Shown piece after piece: positions 1-5,260 of a DNA stretch of 6,503 nucleotides (position 1 is the stretch's first letter; the number at the start of each line of letters is the position of its first letter). Location: assembly GCA_023436385.1 (NCBI GenBank), contig JAEZJH010000150.1:1-6503 (forward strand), read 5' to 3'. This stretch comes from Pseudomonadota bacterium (GTDB lineage Bacteria > Myxococcota > Myxococcia > Myxococcales > Vulgatibacteraceae). The position numbers and the translations under genes were made by a program. The notes under the pieces were generated by a model, which did not search any database, had not been told where the DNA came from, and saw only the letters and a list, made by a program, of their open reading frames with translations.

Positions 1-470
1 CGATCGGCCCCCGCCGGCTCCGCCCCGAAGTACCGATCGAGGGCGGCCGCCGCCACCGGATCGGCGGCGGGCGGCGACGCACTCCTCGGGGCCAGGCTCT
101 TCCAGCGCGGACCTCCCTCCAGACCGCCCACCCGCCGGAGGAACACCACCGCACGGTCCCCGACGGTCCAGCGCTCGGGATCGACGCTGGGCGCAAAATC
201 CCCTCCCCCGCCGTCGGCGAGGCCGCCTGGTGCCACCGCCACCGGACTCGCCGCCTCGGGGAGCGGGGTCGGCGTGAAGGTCAGCGCCAAGGGCGCCGGT
301 TCCCCCCGCAGGGCACGATCGAGCACCAGGGTGACCGCGCCGCCGTCGGCGGCGACCTGCACCACCTCGCCCCGGACCACCAGGTCGGCCTCTCCGTGCC
401 AGCGATCGAGGTCCGCCGCCGCCGGGGCGGCTGCCGCCAGGATCACCAGCCCGATGGCGCTCCCCCGCAT
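1..470 (-). CDS. Small exported beta-rich protein A2, paralogue of A1 (3' end outside window)
   Basis: Seen: an open frame from ATG at 470 runs off the left edge without a stop, giving 156 full codons. The N-terminus looks like a signal peptide (MRGSAIGLVILAAAAPAAA, then DLDRW), so the product is probably exported. The body has alternating beta-type segments: EADLVVRGEVVQV (residues 27-39), AVTLVLDRALRGEP (45-58), and WTVGDRAVVFLRRVGG (101-116). The first and last match the A1 protein at 2388-2948 (SDAVVRGKVVS and GEEVVVFLRRLPEG) in the same order, so the two are distant paralogues. A2 lacks cysteine in the visible part. A G-rich stretch (GGGGGC, 475-480) just upstream is a weak ribosome binding site. 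It follows metalloprotease B2 by 89 bp on the same strand and is probably in the same transcript. Function unknown. An OB-fold (TIMP/netrin-like) partner of the neighbouring protease is a speculation from sequence pattern only. The gene is real with fair confidence because of the signal peptide, the paralogy and the codon bias. Confidence 0.8.
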   Translation of the reverse strand, partial: MRGSAIGLVILAAAAPAAADLDRWHGEADLVVRGEVVQVAADGGAVTLVLDRALRGEPAPLALTFTPTPLPEAASPVAVAPGGLADGGGGDFAPSVDPERWTVGDRAVVFLRRVGGLEGGPRWKSLAPRSASPPAADPVAAAALDRYFGAEPAGAD

Positions 471-559
471 GCGAGCCCCCGTCGTTGGAGGAACCTAGGG
501 GCCGGGCGGCCGGCCGGGGAGCCCCCCGGCGAGAGTGGTGCCGGCGCCCCGGGTCGGCG
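471..559 (-). other. Intercistronic gap between B2 and A2
   Basis: This 89-bp non-coding stretch lies between the stop of metalloprotease B2 and the start of A2. It contains a short GC hairpin (CCGGGG at 514-519 pairing with CCCCGG at 524-529) and an overlapping GGCCGGCC palindrome (508-515). No T-tract follows the hairpin in either direction, so I do not call a terminator. No promoter-like hexamer pair is visible for A2. The simplest reading is a spacer inside one minus-strand transcript. Confidence 0.5.
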
Positions 560-1570
560 CTACCGCGTCCGACGCCTCGGCGACGGGCTTCGCTCCGGTG
601 GGCTCCGCGCCCCGTGCCCGCCCGAGAACGGGATCCTCCGACGGGCGCTCCGCCTCCGCAGGAACGGCACCACCAGGAGCAGCGCCTCGAGGCCGATCCG
701 TCCGGAGGTGCCGCAGGCACACCCGGTCTCCCGCGCCCCCGCGCCCTCCTGCGAGGCACAGACCGAGGGCGGGAGGCCGGCGGGGTAGATGGCGCAGATC
801 CCGGCGGCGTCGTCCTCCGACAGGCTCCGCTTCGAGGTCTCGCCCAGCGGCGCCGACGCATACATCGTCGAACCCTGGAGAGGAGAGTGGTCGAGGCCGA
901 GCAAATGCCCGATCTCGTGCGTGGCGGTGTTCTCGAGATCGGTGGAGACACACCCCCGCGTCCGCCCGCCCTCGCATGGCGGTCCGTCGGCGACGGTGAA
1001 GTCGAAGGAGGCGGCGTTGAATTCGATATCCGCGTCGACGATCTCCCCGGTCTCCCGGGAGAAGGTGGTGGTGGTCACGGCGATCACCGTGTCGGCGAAG
1101 CCCCAGCAGTCCCAGCGGTTCGCGCAGTCGCCTTCGGACCGGCAGGGCTCGCCCTCCGGGACCGCCTCGTCGCAGCGCCGAGCCCGGAACAGCACCAGGT
1201 TCTCGTTGGCCCCGTCCTCCTCGTAGCCGACGGCGCGGACGTCGGTCTCGCGGCCCGGCGGGAAGACCAGGTCGGTACAGGGGACGTCCGCCCAGGTGGA
1301 GAACGATCGCTCGAGTACCGGGACGGCCTCGGCCAGCGGGAGCCCGGGGACGTCGCCCTGCCCCACCGTCCAGGGAAGTTCGCGGCGATCCCAGAAGAGG
1401 CAGATCCCCTCGCCGTCGGGAACCTCGCTCCGGACAAAGGCCCGGGACGGTTCCGCACCGGCGACGATCGCCAGGAAGGCCAGCCATCCGGCCAGCCGCC
1501 GGGGCGCCCGCCTTGCTAGCGGCGCCGGCGGATGCGCAGGGCCAGCGCCACCGCCGCCACTGCCGCGCAC
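560..1570 (-). CDS. Secreted metzincin-type zinc metalloprotease B2, MYXO-CTERM-like tail
   Basis: Predicted extracytoplasmic endopeptidase. Numbered from GTG at 1570 (336 aa): hydrophobic signal segment WLAFLAIVAGAEPSRA (29-44), then a catalytic domain with the metzincin site HEIGHLLGLDHS (H218, E219, H222, H228; HExxHxxGxxH) and a Met-turn STMYAS with M236. This is the pattern of the M10A/matrixin clan. Ten cysteines match those of paralogue B1 (C57, 98, 133, 143, 149, 155, 199, 207, 259, 271), suggesting conserved disulfides. Residues 282-307 (TGCACGTSG, hydrophobic stretch, RRR) look like a MYXO-CTERM sorting signal, but a further 29-residue Arg/Pro-rich tail follows, which is unusual. 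The start is uncertain. No ATG, GTG or TTG in frame lies between the B1 stop (1516) and the signal segment. GTG 1570 overlaps B1 by 55 bp and has no clear ribosome binding site; a CTG at 1495 is the alternative. The ATG at 1487 is in another frame. The coding frame itself is certain. Confidence 0.87.
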   Translation of the reverse strand: MRGSGGGGAGPAHPPAPLARRAPRRLAGWLAFLAIVAGAEPSRAFVRSEVPDGEGICLFWDRRELPWTVGQGDVPGLPLAEAVPVLERSFSTWADVPCTDLVFPPGRETDVRAVGYEEDGANENLVLFRARRCDEAVPEGEPCRSEGDCANRWDCWGFADTVIAVTTTTFSRETGEIVDADIEFNAASFDFTVADGPPCEGGRTRGCVSTDLENTATHEIGHLLGLDHSPLQGSTMYASAPLGETSKRSLSEDDAAGICAIYPAGLPPSVCASQEGAGARETGCACGTSGRIGLEALLLVVPFLRRRSARRRIPFSGGHGARSPPERSPSPRRRTR

Positions 1571-2391
1571 CCCGCGGCGGCCGGGCCCGACCCGGCGGCG
1601 CCGCAACCCGACGCCGAGCCCCCCGAACGCAAGGGCGGGCAGCTCGCTGCCGGCTCGCAGATCGCCGTGGCCCCGCCGGCCGGGTAAATCGCGCAGATGG
1701 CCTCCCGGTCGTCCTTGCCCAGGTCGCGCTTCTTCGTCTCGCCGCCGGGAGCGCTGGCATACATCGTCGCGTCCCGGTCCGAGCTGTGATCGAGGCCGAT
1801 CACGTGCCCGATCTCGTGGACCAGCGTGTTCTCGAGATCGGTATCCACGCAGTCGCCCGCCGACGACGCCCCGCAGGGCGGCCCGTCGACGACGGTGAAG
1901 CGGTAACCCGCCGCGTTGAACTCGATGTCCGAGTCGAGGATTACGCCGGAACAGCTGGAGAACGTCGTGGTGGTGATGGCGATCTGCCGGTCGTCGCCGT
2001 CCCAGCAGCCGTAGTCGTTGGCGCAACTCTCCTCCCGCCAGCAGGGGTCGCCCGAGGGGACCACCTCCCGGCAGCGCCCCCGCCGGAAGACCACCGTGGT
2101 GGTGTTCTCGCCGCGGGTCTCGAACCCGACCACCGGCGAGCAGCGCGGGCCCTCGATGAAGGCGAGGTCCGAGCAGCGCTCCGCCTCCCAGACGGCGAAG
2201 GAACGGCGCAGGGCGGCGAGCGCCAGTTCGTCGGGCAGATCGGCCCCCAGGGGCGAGGCGGCCGCCCAGGAGACCGTGCGCTCGGGCAGGTGCAGGCAGA
2301 CCTTGGTGCCGGGGACGGTGGTCCGCGCGTAGGCGCCGGCGACCGCCGGGGCGAAGAGCGCGACCAGGGCGAGGAGGCGGACCCTCTTCAT
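1516..2391 (-). CDS. Secreted metzincin-type zinc metalloprotease B1 with MYXO-CTERM tail
   Basis: Predicted exported zinc endopeptidase of 291 aa; substrate unknown. It starts at ATG 2391, which overlaps the stop of A1 as ATGA (translational coupling); GGAGG (2402-2406) sits 10 nt upstream. Signal peptide MKRVRLLALVALFAPAVAGA (1-20). The catalytic site is HEIGHVIGLDHS (H192, E193, H196, H202), followed by Met-turn ATMYAS with M210: the HExxHxxGxxH plus Met-turn pattern of metzincins, most like M10A/matrixin proteins. Ten cysteines are shared with paralogue B2. C84 and C147 are extra, and both are absent from B2, so they may form an added disulfide. The C-terminus has SGCG (261-264), an Ala/Val/Leu stretch (271-285) and RIRRRR at the very end, a good MYXO-CTERM signal. 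In known members this is thought to be cleaved by a myxosortase for surface anchoring or release. No propeptide with a cysteine switch is visible. B2 follows directly on the same strand. Confidence 0.93.
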   Translation of the reverse strand: MKRVRLLALVALFAPAVAGAYARTTVPGTKVCLHLPERTVSWAAASPLGADLPDELALAALRRSFAVWEAERCSDLAFIEGPRCSPVVGFETRGENTTTVVFRRGRCREVVPSGDPCWREESCANDYGCWDGDDRQIAITTTTFSSCSGVILDSDIEFNAAGYRFTVVDGPPCGASSAGDCVDTDLENTLVHEIGHVIGLDHSSDRDATMYASAPGGETKKRDLGKDDREAICAIYPAGGATAICEPAASCPPLRSGGSASGCGAAGSGPAAAGCAAVAAVALALRIRRRR

Positions 2392-2948
2392 CGCGTCGCC
2401 GCCTCCACCCGGGCGCGGAGCTCCGCCACCGGGATCGGGACGGCCGACGCCGCCGGGGCCGCCGGTTCCTCGGGCCTCCGCTTCAGCTCGAGCCCGCGGA
2501 GATCGGGCACCGCCACCGGCCCCCGGACCGCGTCCCGCTCGACCCGGAGCTTCCCCTGCGCCAGGCCGGAGACGTGGAACGTCGTCGGCTCGCCGGGCGG
2601 GCCCTCCGGGAGGCGCCGGAGGAACACCACCACCTCTTCCCCGTCGGCGAAGCGCGGGGCCCCGTGGACCACCTGCCCCACCTCCCCGTGGACGCCGCCC
2701 GGGACCTGGACGACCACCGTCTTCCCCGGCGCGCCCTTCCAGGCCTCGGCGACCTCGACGGTGACCCGGGTGAAGATGCGCTTGCCGTCCGCGGACTTCC
2801 GGCCCTCGGTGGAGACCACCTTCCCCCGGACCACGGCGTCCGATTCCCGGGCCAGCTCGTCGATCGACGCCTCCAGCATCACGGTCGCCCGGGCAGGGCC
2901 GGCCAGCGCCAGCATCGCGAGAAGTAGGAGGAAGACATGGCGTCCCAT
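2388..2948 (-). CDS. Exported beta-rich protein A1, coupled to metalloprotease B1
   Basis: A 186-aa exported protein of unknown function. I chose ATG 2948 rather than an upstream ATG at 2999, because GGAGGT (2956-2961) lies 7 nt before 2948 and the signal peptide then begins cleanly (MGRHVFLLLLAMLALAGPARA). The mature body is SDAVVRGKVVS (36-46), FTRVTVEVAEAWKG (59-72), KTVVVQVPGG (76-85), FADGEEVVVFLRRLPEG (100-116) and FHVSGLAQGKLRV (124-136), then a Pro/Ala-rich tail. This looks like a small beta-barrel. The order 'D-x-VVRG-x-VV, basic hairpin, V-x-V-x-x-x-x-KG, V-V-F-L' resembles by eye the TIMP/netrin OB-fold, but the N-terminal Cys-x-Cys that TIMPs use to bind zinc is absent, and the protein has no cysteine at all. 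The stop overlaps the protease start by 4 bp, so the two proteins are made together and may act together. It is a distant paralogue of A2 at the left edge. The fold assignment is inference. Confidence 0.9.
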   Translation of the reverse strand: MGRHVFLLLLAMLALAGPARATVMLEASIDELARESDAVVRGKVVSTEGRKSADGKRIFTRVTVEVAEAWKGAPGKTVVVQVPGGVHGEVGQVVHGAPRFADGEEVVVFLRRLPEGPPGEPTTFHVSGLAQGKLRVERDAVRGPVAVPDLRGLELKRRPEEPAAPAASAVPIPVAELRARVEAATR

Positions 2949-3093
2949 CGACGAGACCTCCGGAGGGCGGCTGCCCGGGGGTGTATAAGATCCCAGCAAC
3001 CGGCGTGCGGAGCAAGCGCCCGCAAGGATTGAAGGGCCGGCCCGAAGCTGTTAGAGCAGCCCGTTCCGCGCCGTGACAGAGGTAGAAAATCCC
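2949..3093. promoter_or_regulatory. Divergent intergenic region between the A1 operon and gltX
   Basis: These 145 bp separate two diverging genes and should hold promoters for both. The only AT-rich box is 2982-2989. On the plus strand it gives TATAAG (2984-2989, five of six to the -10 consensus) and on the minus strand TATACA (four of six), but neither has a good -35 at normal spacing. For gltX a second weak candidate is TTGAAG (3029-3034) with TTAGAG 16 bases later. GGGCCGGCCC (3034-3043) is a perfect 10-bp palindrome inside the gltX leader. AGAGGT (3078-3083) is the ribosome binding site for gltX ATG 3094. No riboswitch or T-box hallmark was recognised. Exact promoter positions are inference. 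Confidence 0.45.
2956..2961 (-). promoter_or_regulatory. Ribosome binding site deciding the A1 start
   Basis: On the minus strand this reads GGAGGT, seven bases before ATG 2948. It is the strongest Shine-Dalgarno match in the left block. It fixes the start at 2948 instead of the upstream in-frame ATG at 2999, which would put 17 polar residues before the signal peptide. Confidence 0.8.
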
Positions 3094-4512
3094 ATGATCG
3101 ACAAGCCCCGCGTCCGTTTCGCTCCCTCGCCGACCGGCTACTTGCATATCGGCGGCGCCCGTACCGCGCTCTTCAACTGGCTCTACGCGCGGCACCACGG
3201 CGGCACCTTCGTCCTCCGCATCGAGGACACCGACCTCCAGCGTTCCACCGACGAGAACACCCGGGCCATCCTCGAGGGCCTGCGTTGGCTCGGCCTCGAC
3301 TGGGACGAGGGCCCGGAGGTCGGCGGGGACCACGGCCCCTACTTCCAGACGCAGCGCTTCGACATCTACCGCCGGTACATCGACCGCCTCCTCGAGGAGG
3401 GGAAGGCGTATCGCTGCTACTGCACGCAGGAGGAGCTGGAGGGGAAGCGGAAGCTGGCCGAGCGGGAGAAGCGCCAGTACCGGTACGACCGCGCCTGCCG
3501 CGACCGGACCGACCGCCCCGACCTCCCCTTCACCGTCCGGCTCAAGGTGCCCACCGAGGGGAAGATCGCCTTCGACGACCTGGTCTACGGACACATCGAG
3601 GTCGACGCGGCGAACCTCCAGGACTGGATCATCGCCCGCACCGACGGCACGCCGATCTACAACTTCTGCGTGGTGATCGACGACCTGTCGATGAAGATCG
3701 ACCTGGTGATGCGCGGCGAGGACGGCCTGAACAACACCATGCCGCAGCTCACCCTCTACCAGGCCCTGGGCGCCATCCCGCCCCGGTTCGCCCACCTCCC
3801 CTTCATCCTCGGGCAGGACCGCTCGAAGCTCTCGAAGCGCCACGGGCCGGTGTCGGTGACCAAGTACCGGGACGACGGCTTCCTCCCGGAGGCGATGGTC
3901 AACTTCCTCGCCCGGATCGGCTGGAGCGCCGGCGACCAGGAGCTGTTCACCCTCGAGGAGCTGATCGAGAAATTCGATATCTCCGGGGTCGGCAACACCG
4001 CCGGGGTCTTCCCCGCCGACAAGCTGCTCTGGATCAATCACGAGAAGATCAAGGCGATGGCCCCGGCGGAGCTGGCCCGGCGGGTGAAGCCCTACGTCGC
4101 CGCGGCGGGCCTCCCCGAGCTCCCGGATGCCGAGCTGGAGACCGTGTGTCGGCTGCAGCAGGAGCGGGCCAAGACCCTGGTCGAGCTGGTGGAGCTGTCT
4201 CGCTATTTCTTCGTCCGGGTCCCGCCGGAGGAGAAGGCGGCGGCCAAGCACCTGTCCGGCCCCTCCCTCGAGTATCTCCGGGAGCTCCGGGACGCCCTGG
4301 CGGCGGCCCCGGACGCCGCCCCGGCCACCGTGGAGCCCCTCTTCCAGGCGCTCGTGGCCAAGCATGGCATCGGCCTGGGGAAGGTCGCCCAGCCGGTCCG
4401 CGTCGCGCTCACCGGCGGTACGGCCTCCCCGGGCATCTACGACGTGATCGCGGCCCTGGGGAAGGACGAGTCCGTGGCCCGGATCGACGAGGTGCTGAAG
4501 GCCCGGTCTTGA
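3094..4512 (+). CDS. gltX: Glutamyl-tRNA synthetase
   Basis: Class I aminoacyl-tRNA synthetase that attaches glutamate to tRNA-Glu using ATP, in the cytoplasm; 472 aa, normal for bacterial GluRS. Seen: N-terminal RFAPSPTGYLHIGGARTAL with the HIGH-type motif H18-I-G-G21; zinc-binding-type C108-Y-C110, then C135 after 24 residues (with Y131 or D137 as possible fourth ligand); and KMSKS-type loop K245-L-S-K-R249 in the Rossmann catalytic fold. The C-terminal half is the helical anticodon-binding region. I chose ATG 3094 over GTG 3073 because AGAGGT (3078-3083) precedes it by 10 nt and the protein then starts as the family does (MIDKPRVRFAPSPTG). One family position differs from E. coli: RGED-H-INNT is here RGED-G211-LNNT. 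That position also varies in other bacteria, so activity is not in doubt. tRNA-Gln and tRNA-Glu lie just downstream. Whether the enzyme also mischarges tRNA-Gln (non-discriminating type, with GatCAB) cannot be told from this window. Confidence 0.98.
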   Translation: MIDKPRVRFAPSPTGYLHIGGARTALFNWLYARHHGGTFVLRIEDTDLQRSTDENTRAILEGLRWLGLDWDEGPEVGGDHGPYFQTQRFDIYRRYIDRLLEEGKAYRCYCTQEELEGKRKLAEREKRQYRYDRACRDRTDRPDLPFTVRLKVPTEGKIAFDDLVYGHIEVDAANLQDWIIARTDGTPIYNFCVVIDDLSMKIDLVMRGEDGLNNTMPQLTLYQALGAIPPRFAHLPFILGQDRSKLSKRHGPVSVTKYRDDGFLPEAMVNFLARIGWSAGDQELFTLEELIEKFDISGVGNTAGVFPADKLLWINHEKIKAMAPAELARRVKPYVAAAGLPELPDAELETVCRLQQERAKTLVELVELSRYFFVRVPPEEKAAAKHLSGPSLEYLRELRDALAAAPDAAPATVEPLFQALVAKHGIGLGKVAQPVRVALTGGTASPGIYDVIAALGKDESVARIDEVLKARS

Positions 4513-4534
4513 CGGGACGGGCGCCGGCCCGTAC

Positions 4535-4564
4535 GTTCGCCGCCGTCATGACGACGCGGCGAAC
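4535..4564 (+). terminator. Hairpin after gltX, possible terminator without T-tract
   Basis: GTTCGCCGC (4535-4543) pairs perfectly with GCGGCGAAC (4556-4564). Inside, CGTC and GACG can extend the stem with a two-base bulge. It begins 22 bases after the gltX stop. No run of T follows, so Rho-independent termination is doubtful; it may instead protect the 3' end or attenuate transcription. The ATG at 4548, a candidate start for the next gene, lies in the apical part of this hairpin. Confidence 0.4.
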
Positions 4565-4940
4565 GGAAAGGCTTGACAGACCCCGGGCGGTTATCCTAAA
4601 AGCCCGCGCCGTTGCTGCGGCGGTGCTTCTCCTCGCCGCGGCGCCGGTCCCTGCCTTGGCGGCGGAACCGACGGCCCACGGGGCGCAGCTTCCCCCCGGG
4701 GTCACCCGCCTCGAACCCGGTCGGTTCGACGTGGGGATGAGTTGGCAGCACGCGTTGAAGTGGTTCGACAAGCAGTACCCGCAGGCGAAGTATCCGCGGA
4801 TCGAGATCGTCAACCGGCCGGGCCTTCGGGCCGTCCACTTGAGGAATCCCGACACCGCGGCGAAGTGGGAAGGGTTGAACCTCTACGAGCACGACGGCCG
4901 GGTGAAGGTCTTCGTCCTCGAGAGGCGGCAGCAAAGGTAA
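4548..4940 (+). CDS. Small secreted protein of unknown function
   Basis: From ATG 4548 this encodes 130 aa: a basic N-region, a hydrophobic segment AVLLLAAAPVPALAAEP (25-41) that looks like a signal peptide, then a mature region of about 90 aa. The mature part contains RFDVGMSWQHALKWFDKQYP (59-78), KYPRIEIVNRPGLRAVHLRN (81-100), KWEGLNLYEHDGRVKVFVL (106-124), and ends ERRQQR. It is rich in aromatics and mixed helix/strand. I do not recognise the family. The start is uncertain. ATG 4548 has no ribosome binding site, sits in a hairpin, and is followed by codons rare in this genome (AGG, CTT, AGA, GTT, CTA, AAA) that overlap a promoter-like element at 4573-4600. The first later canonical in-frame start is GTG 4623, which would leave a very short signal peptide. 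The region from about 4605 on is clearly coding. The gene ends 25 bp before tRNA-Gln and may be transcribed with it. Confidence 0.78.
   Translation: MTTRRTERLDRPRAVILKARAVAAAVLLLAAAPVPALAAEPTAHGAQLPPGVTRLEPGRFDVGMSWQHALKWFDKQYPQAKYPRIEIVNRPGLRAVHLRNPDTAAKWEGLNLYEHDGRVKVFVLERRQQR
4573..4600 (+). promoter_or_regulatory. Promoter-like element (TTGACA-16-CCTAAA)
   Basis: A perfect TTGACA (4573-4578) is followed after 16 bases by CCTAAA (4595-4600), which matches three of six -10 bases. The stretch is locally AT-richer and uses rare codons if read as protein. It follows the gltX hairpin and would drive the small secreted protein and perhaps the tRNA genes. The weak -10 limits confidence. Confidence 0.45.
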
Positions 4941-4965
4941 CACCTCCAGAGGCAGGACTGGTTGC

Positions 4966-5039
4966 TGGGGAATCGTCTAACGGCAGGACGCATGACTCTG
5001 GATCATGCTATCTAGGTTCGAATCCTAGTTCCCCAACCA
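4966..5039 (+). tRNA. tRNA-Gln, anticodon CTG
   Basis: A full cloverleaf can be drawn. Acceptor TGGGGAA (4966-4972) pairs with TTCCCCA (5029-5035). The D-arm is GTC/GAC. The anticodon stem CATGA (4991-4995) pairs with TCATG around loop CTCTGGA, placing CTG at 4998-5000 (reads CAG). T-stem CTAGG pairs with CCTAG around loop TTCGAAT. The discriminator is A and CCA is encoded (5037-5039). The U1-A72 first pair is the known hallmark of tRNA-Gln. It carries glutamine for translation. No T-tract follows directly, so the transcript may run on into tRNA-Glu, 103 bp downstream. Confidence 0.98.
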
Positions 5040-5061
5040 GAAAAAAAGTCGGCGGAAGCAG

Positions 5062-5090
5062 TTGACAAGCAGCGGGGAATTGAGCAGTAT
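5062..5090 (+). promoter_or_regulatory. Promoter for tRNA-Glu (TTGACA-17-CAGTAT)
   Basis: Perfect TTGACA (5062-5067), 17-base spacer, and CAGTAT (5085-5090), which matches three of six -10 bases. Transcription would begin near 5097, about 46 bases before the mature tRNA-Glu. An inverted repeat GCGGGG/CCCCGC (5072-5077 and 5094-5099) brackets the -10. A wider 8-bp inverted repeat GTCGGCGG/CCGCCGAC (5048-5055 and 5122-5129) brackets the whole element. The consensus -35 just before a tRNA makes this the best promoter candidate in the window. Confidence 0.6.
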
Positions 5091-5142
5091 CCGCCCCGCG
5101 TTCGACGGAAAAAGCAGCACCCCGCCGACCGAAAAGATGTGT

Positions 5143-5217
<75 letters not shown>

Positions 5218-5223
5218 ATTCTT

Positions 5224-5260
5224 GAAGGGCCGGCCAGTGAGAGGCCGGCCCTTCGCTTTT
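5224..5260 (+). terminator. Intrinsic terminator after tRNA-Glu
   Basis: A perfect 12-bp stem GAAGGGCCGGCC (5224-5235) pairs with GGCCGGCCCTTC (5243-5254) around a 7-base loop, followed by GCTTTT. It closes the tRNA transcription unit on the plus strand. The T-run is short but the stem is very stable. Confidence 0.92.

Noticed and set aside
508..515. GGCCGGCC palindromes at 508, 3035, 5228, 5243 and within the kinase gene as a possible repeat family or binding site
   Set aside because: An 8-bp all-G/C palindrome is expected often at this GC content. Two of the copies are simply the arms of the terminator hairpin.
485..2988. Long plus-strand open frames opposite the metalloprotease genes
   Set aside because: Arg/Pro/Ala-rich translations typical of antisense frames in high-GC DNA. 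The minus strand carries signal peptides, HExxH sites and ATGA coupling.
3073..3093. GTG 3073 as the gltX start
   Set aside because: The ribosome binding site AGAGGT lies downstream of it and suits ATG 3094, which gives the normal GluRS N-terminus.
1516..4365. A 949-codon open frame on the minus strand through gltX, A1 and B1
   Set aside because: Only its last 291 codons (from ATG 2391) are real, as metalloprotease B1. The rest is antisense to gltX and out of frame with A1, and exists because GC-rich DNA has few stops.
3285..4940. A 551-codon open frame on the plus strand overlapping gltX
   Set aside because: It lies in the wrong frame of the clearly assigned gltX. Only its 3' part, after about 4548, is the real small secreted protein.
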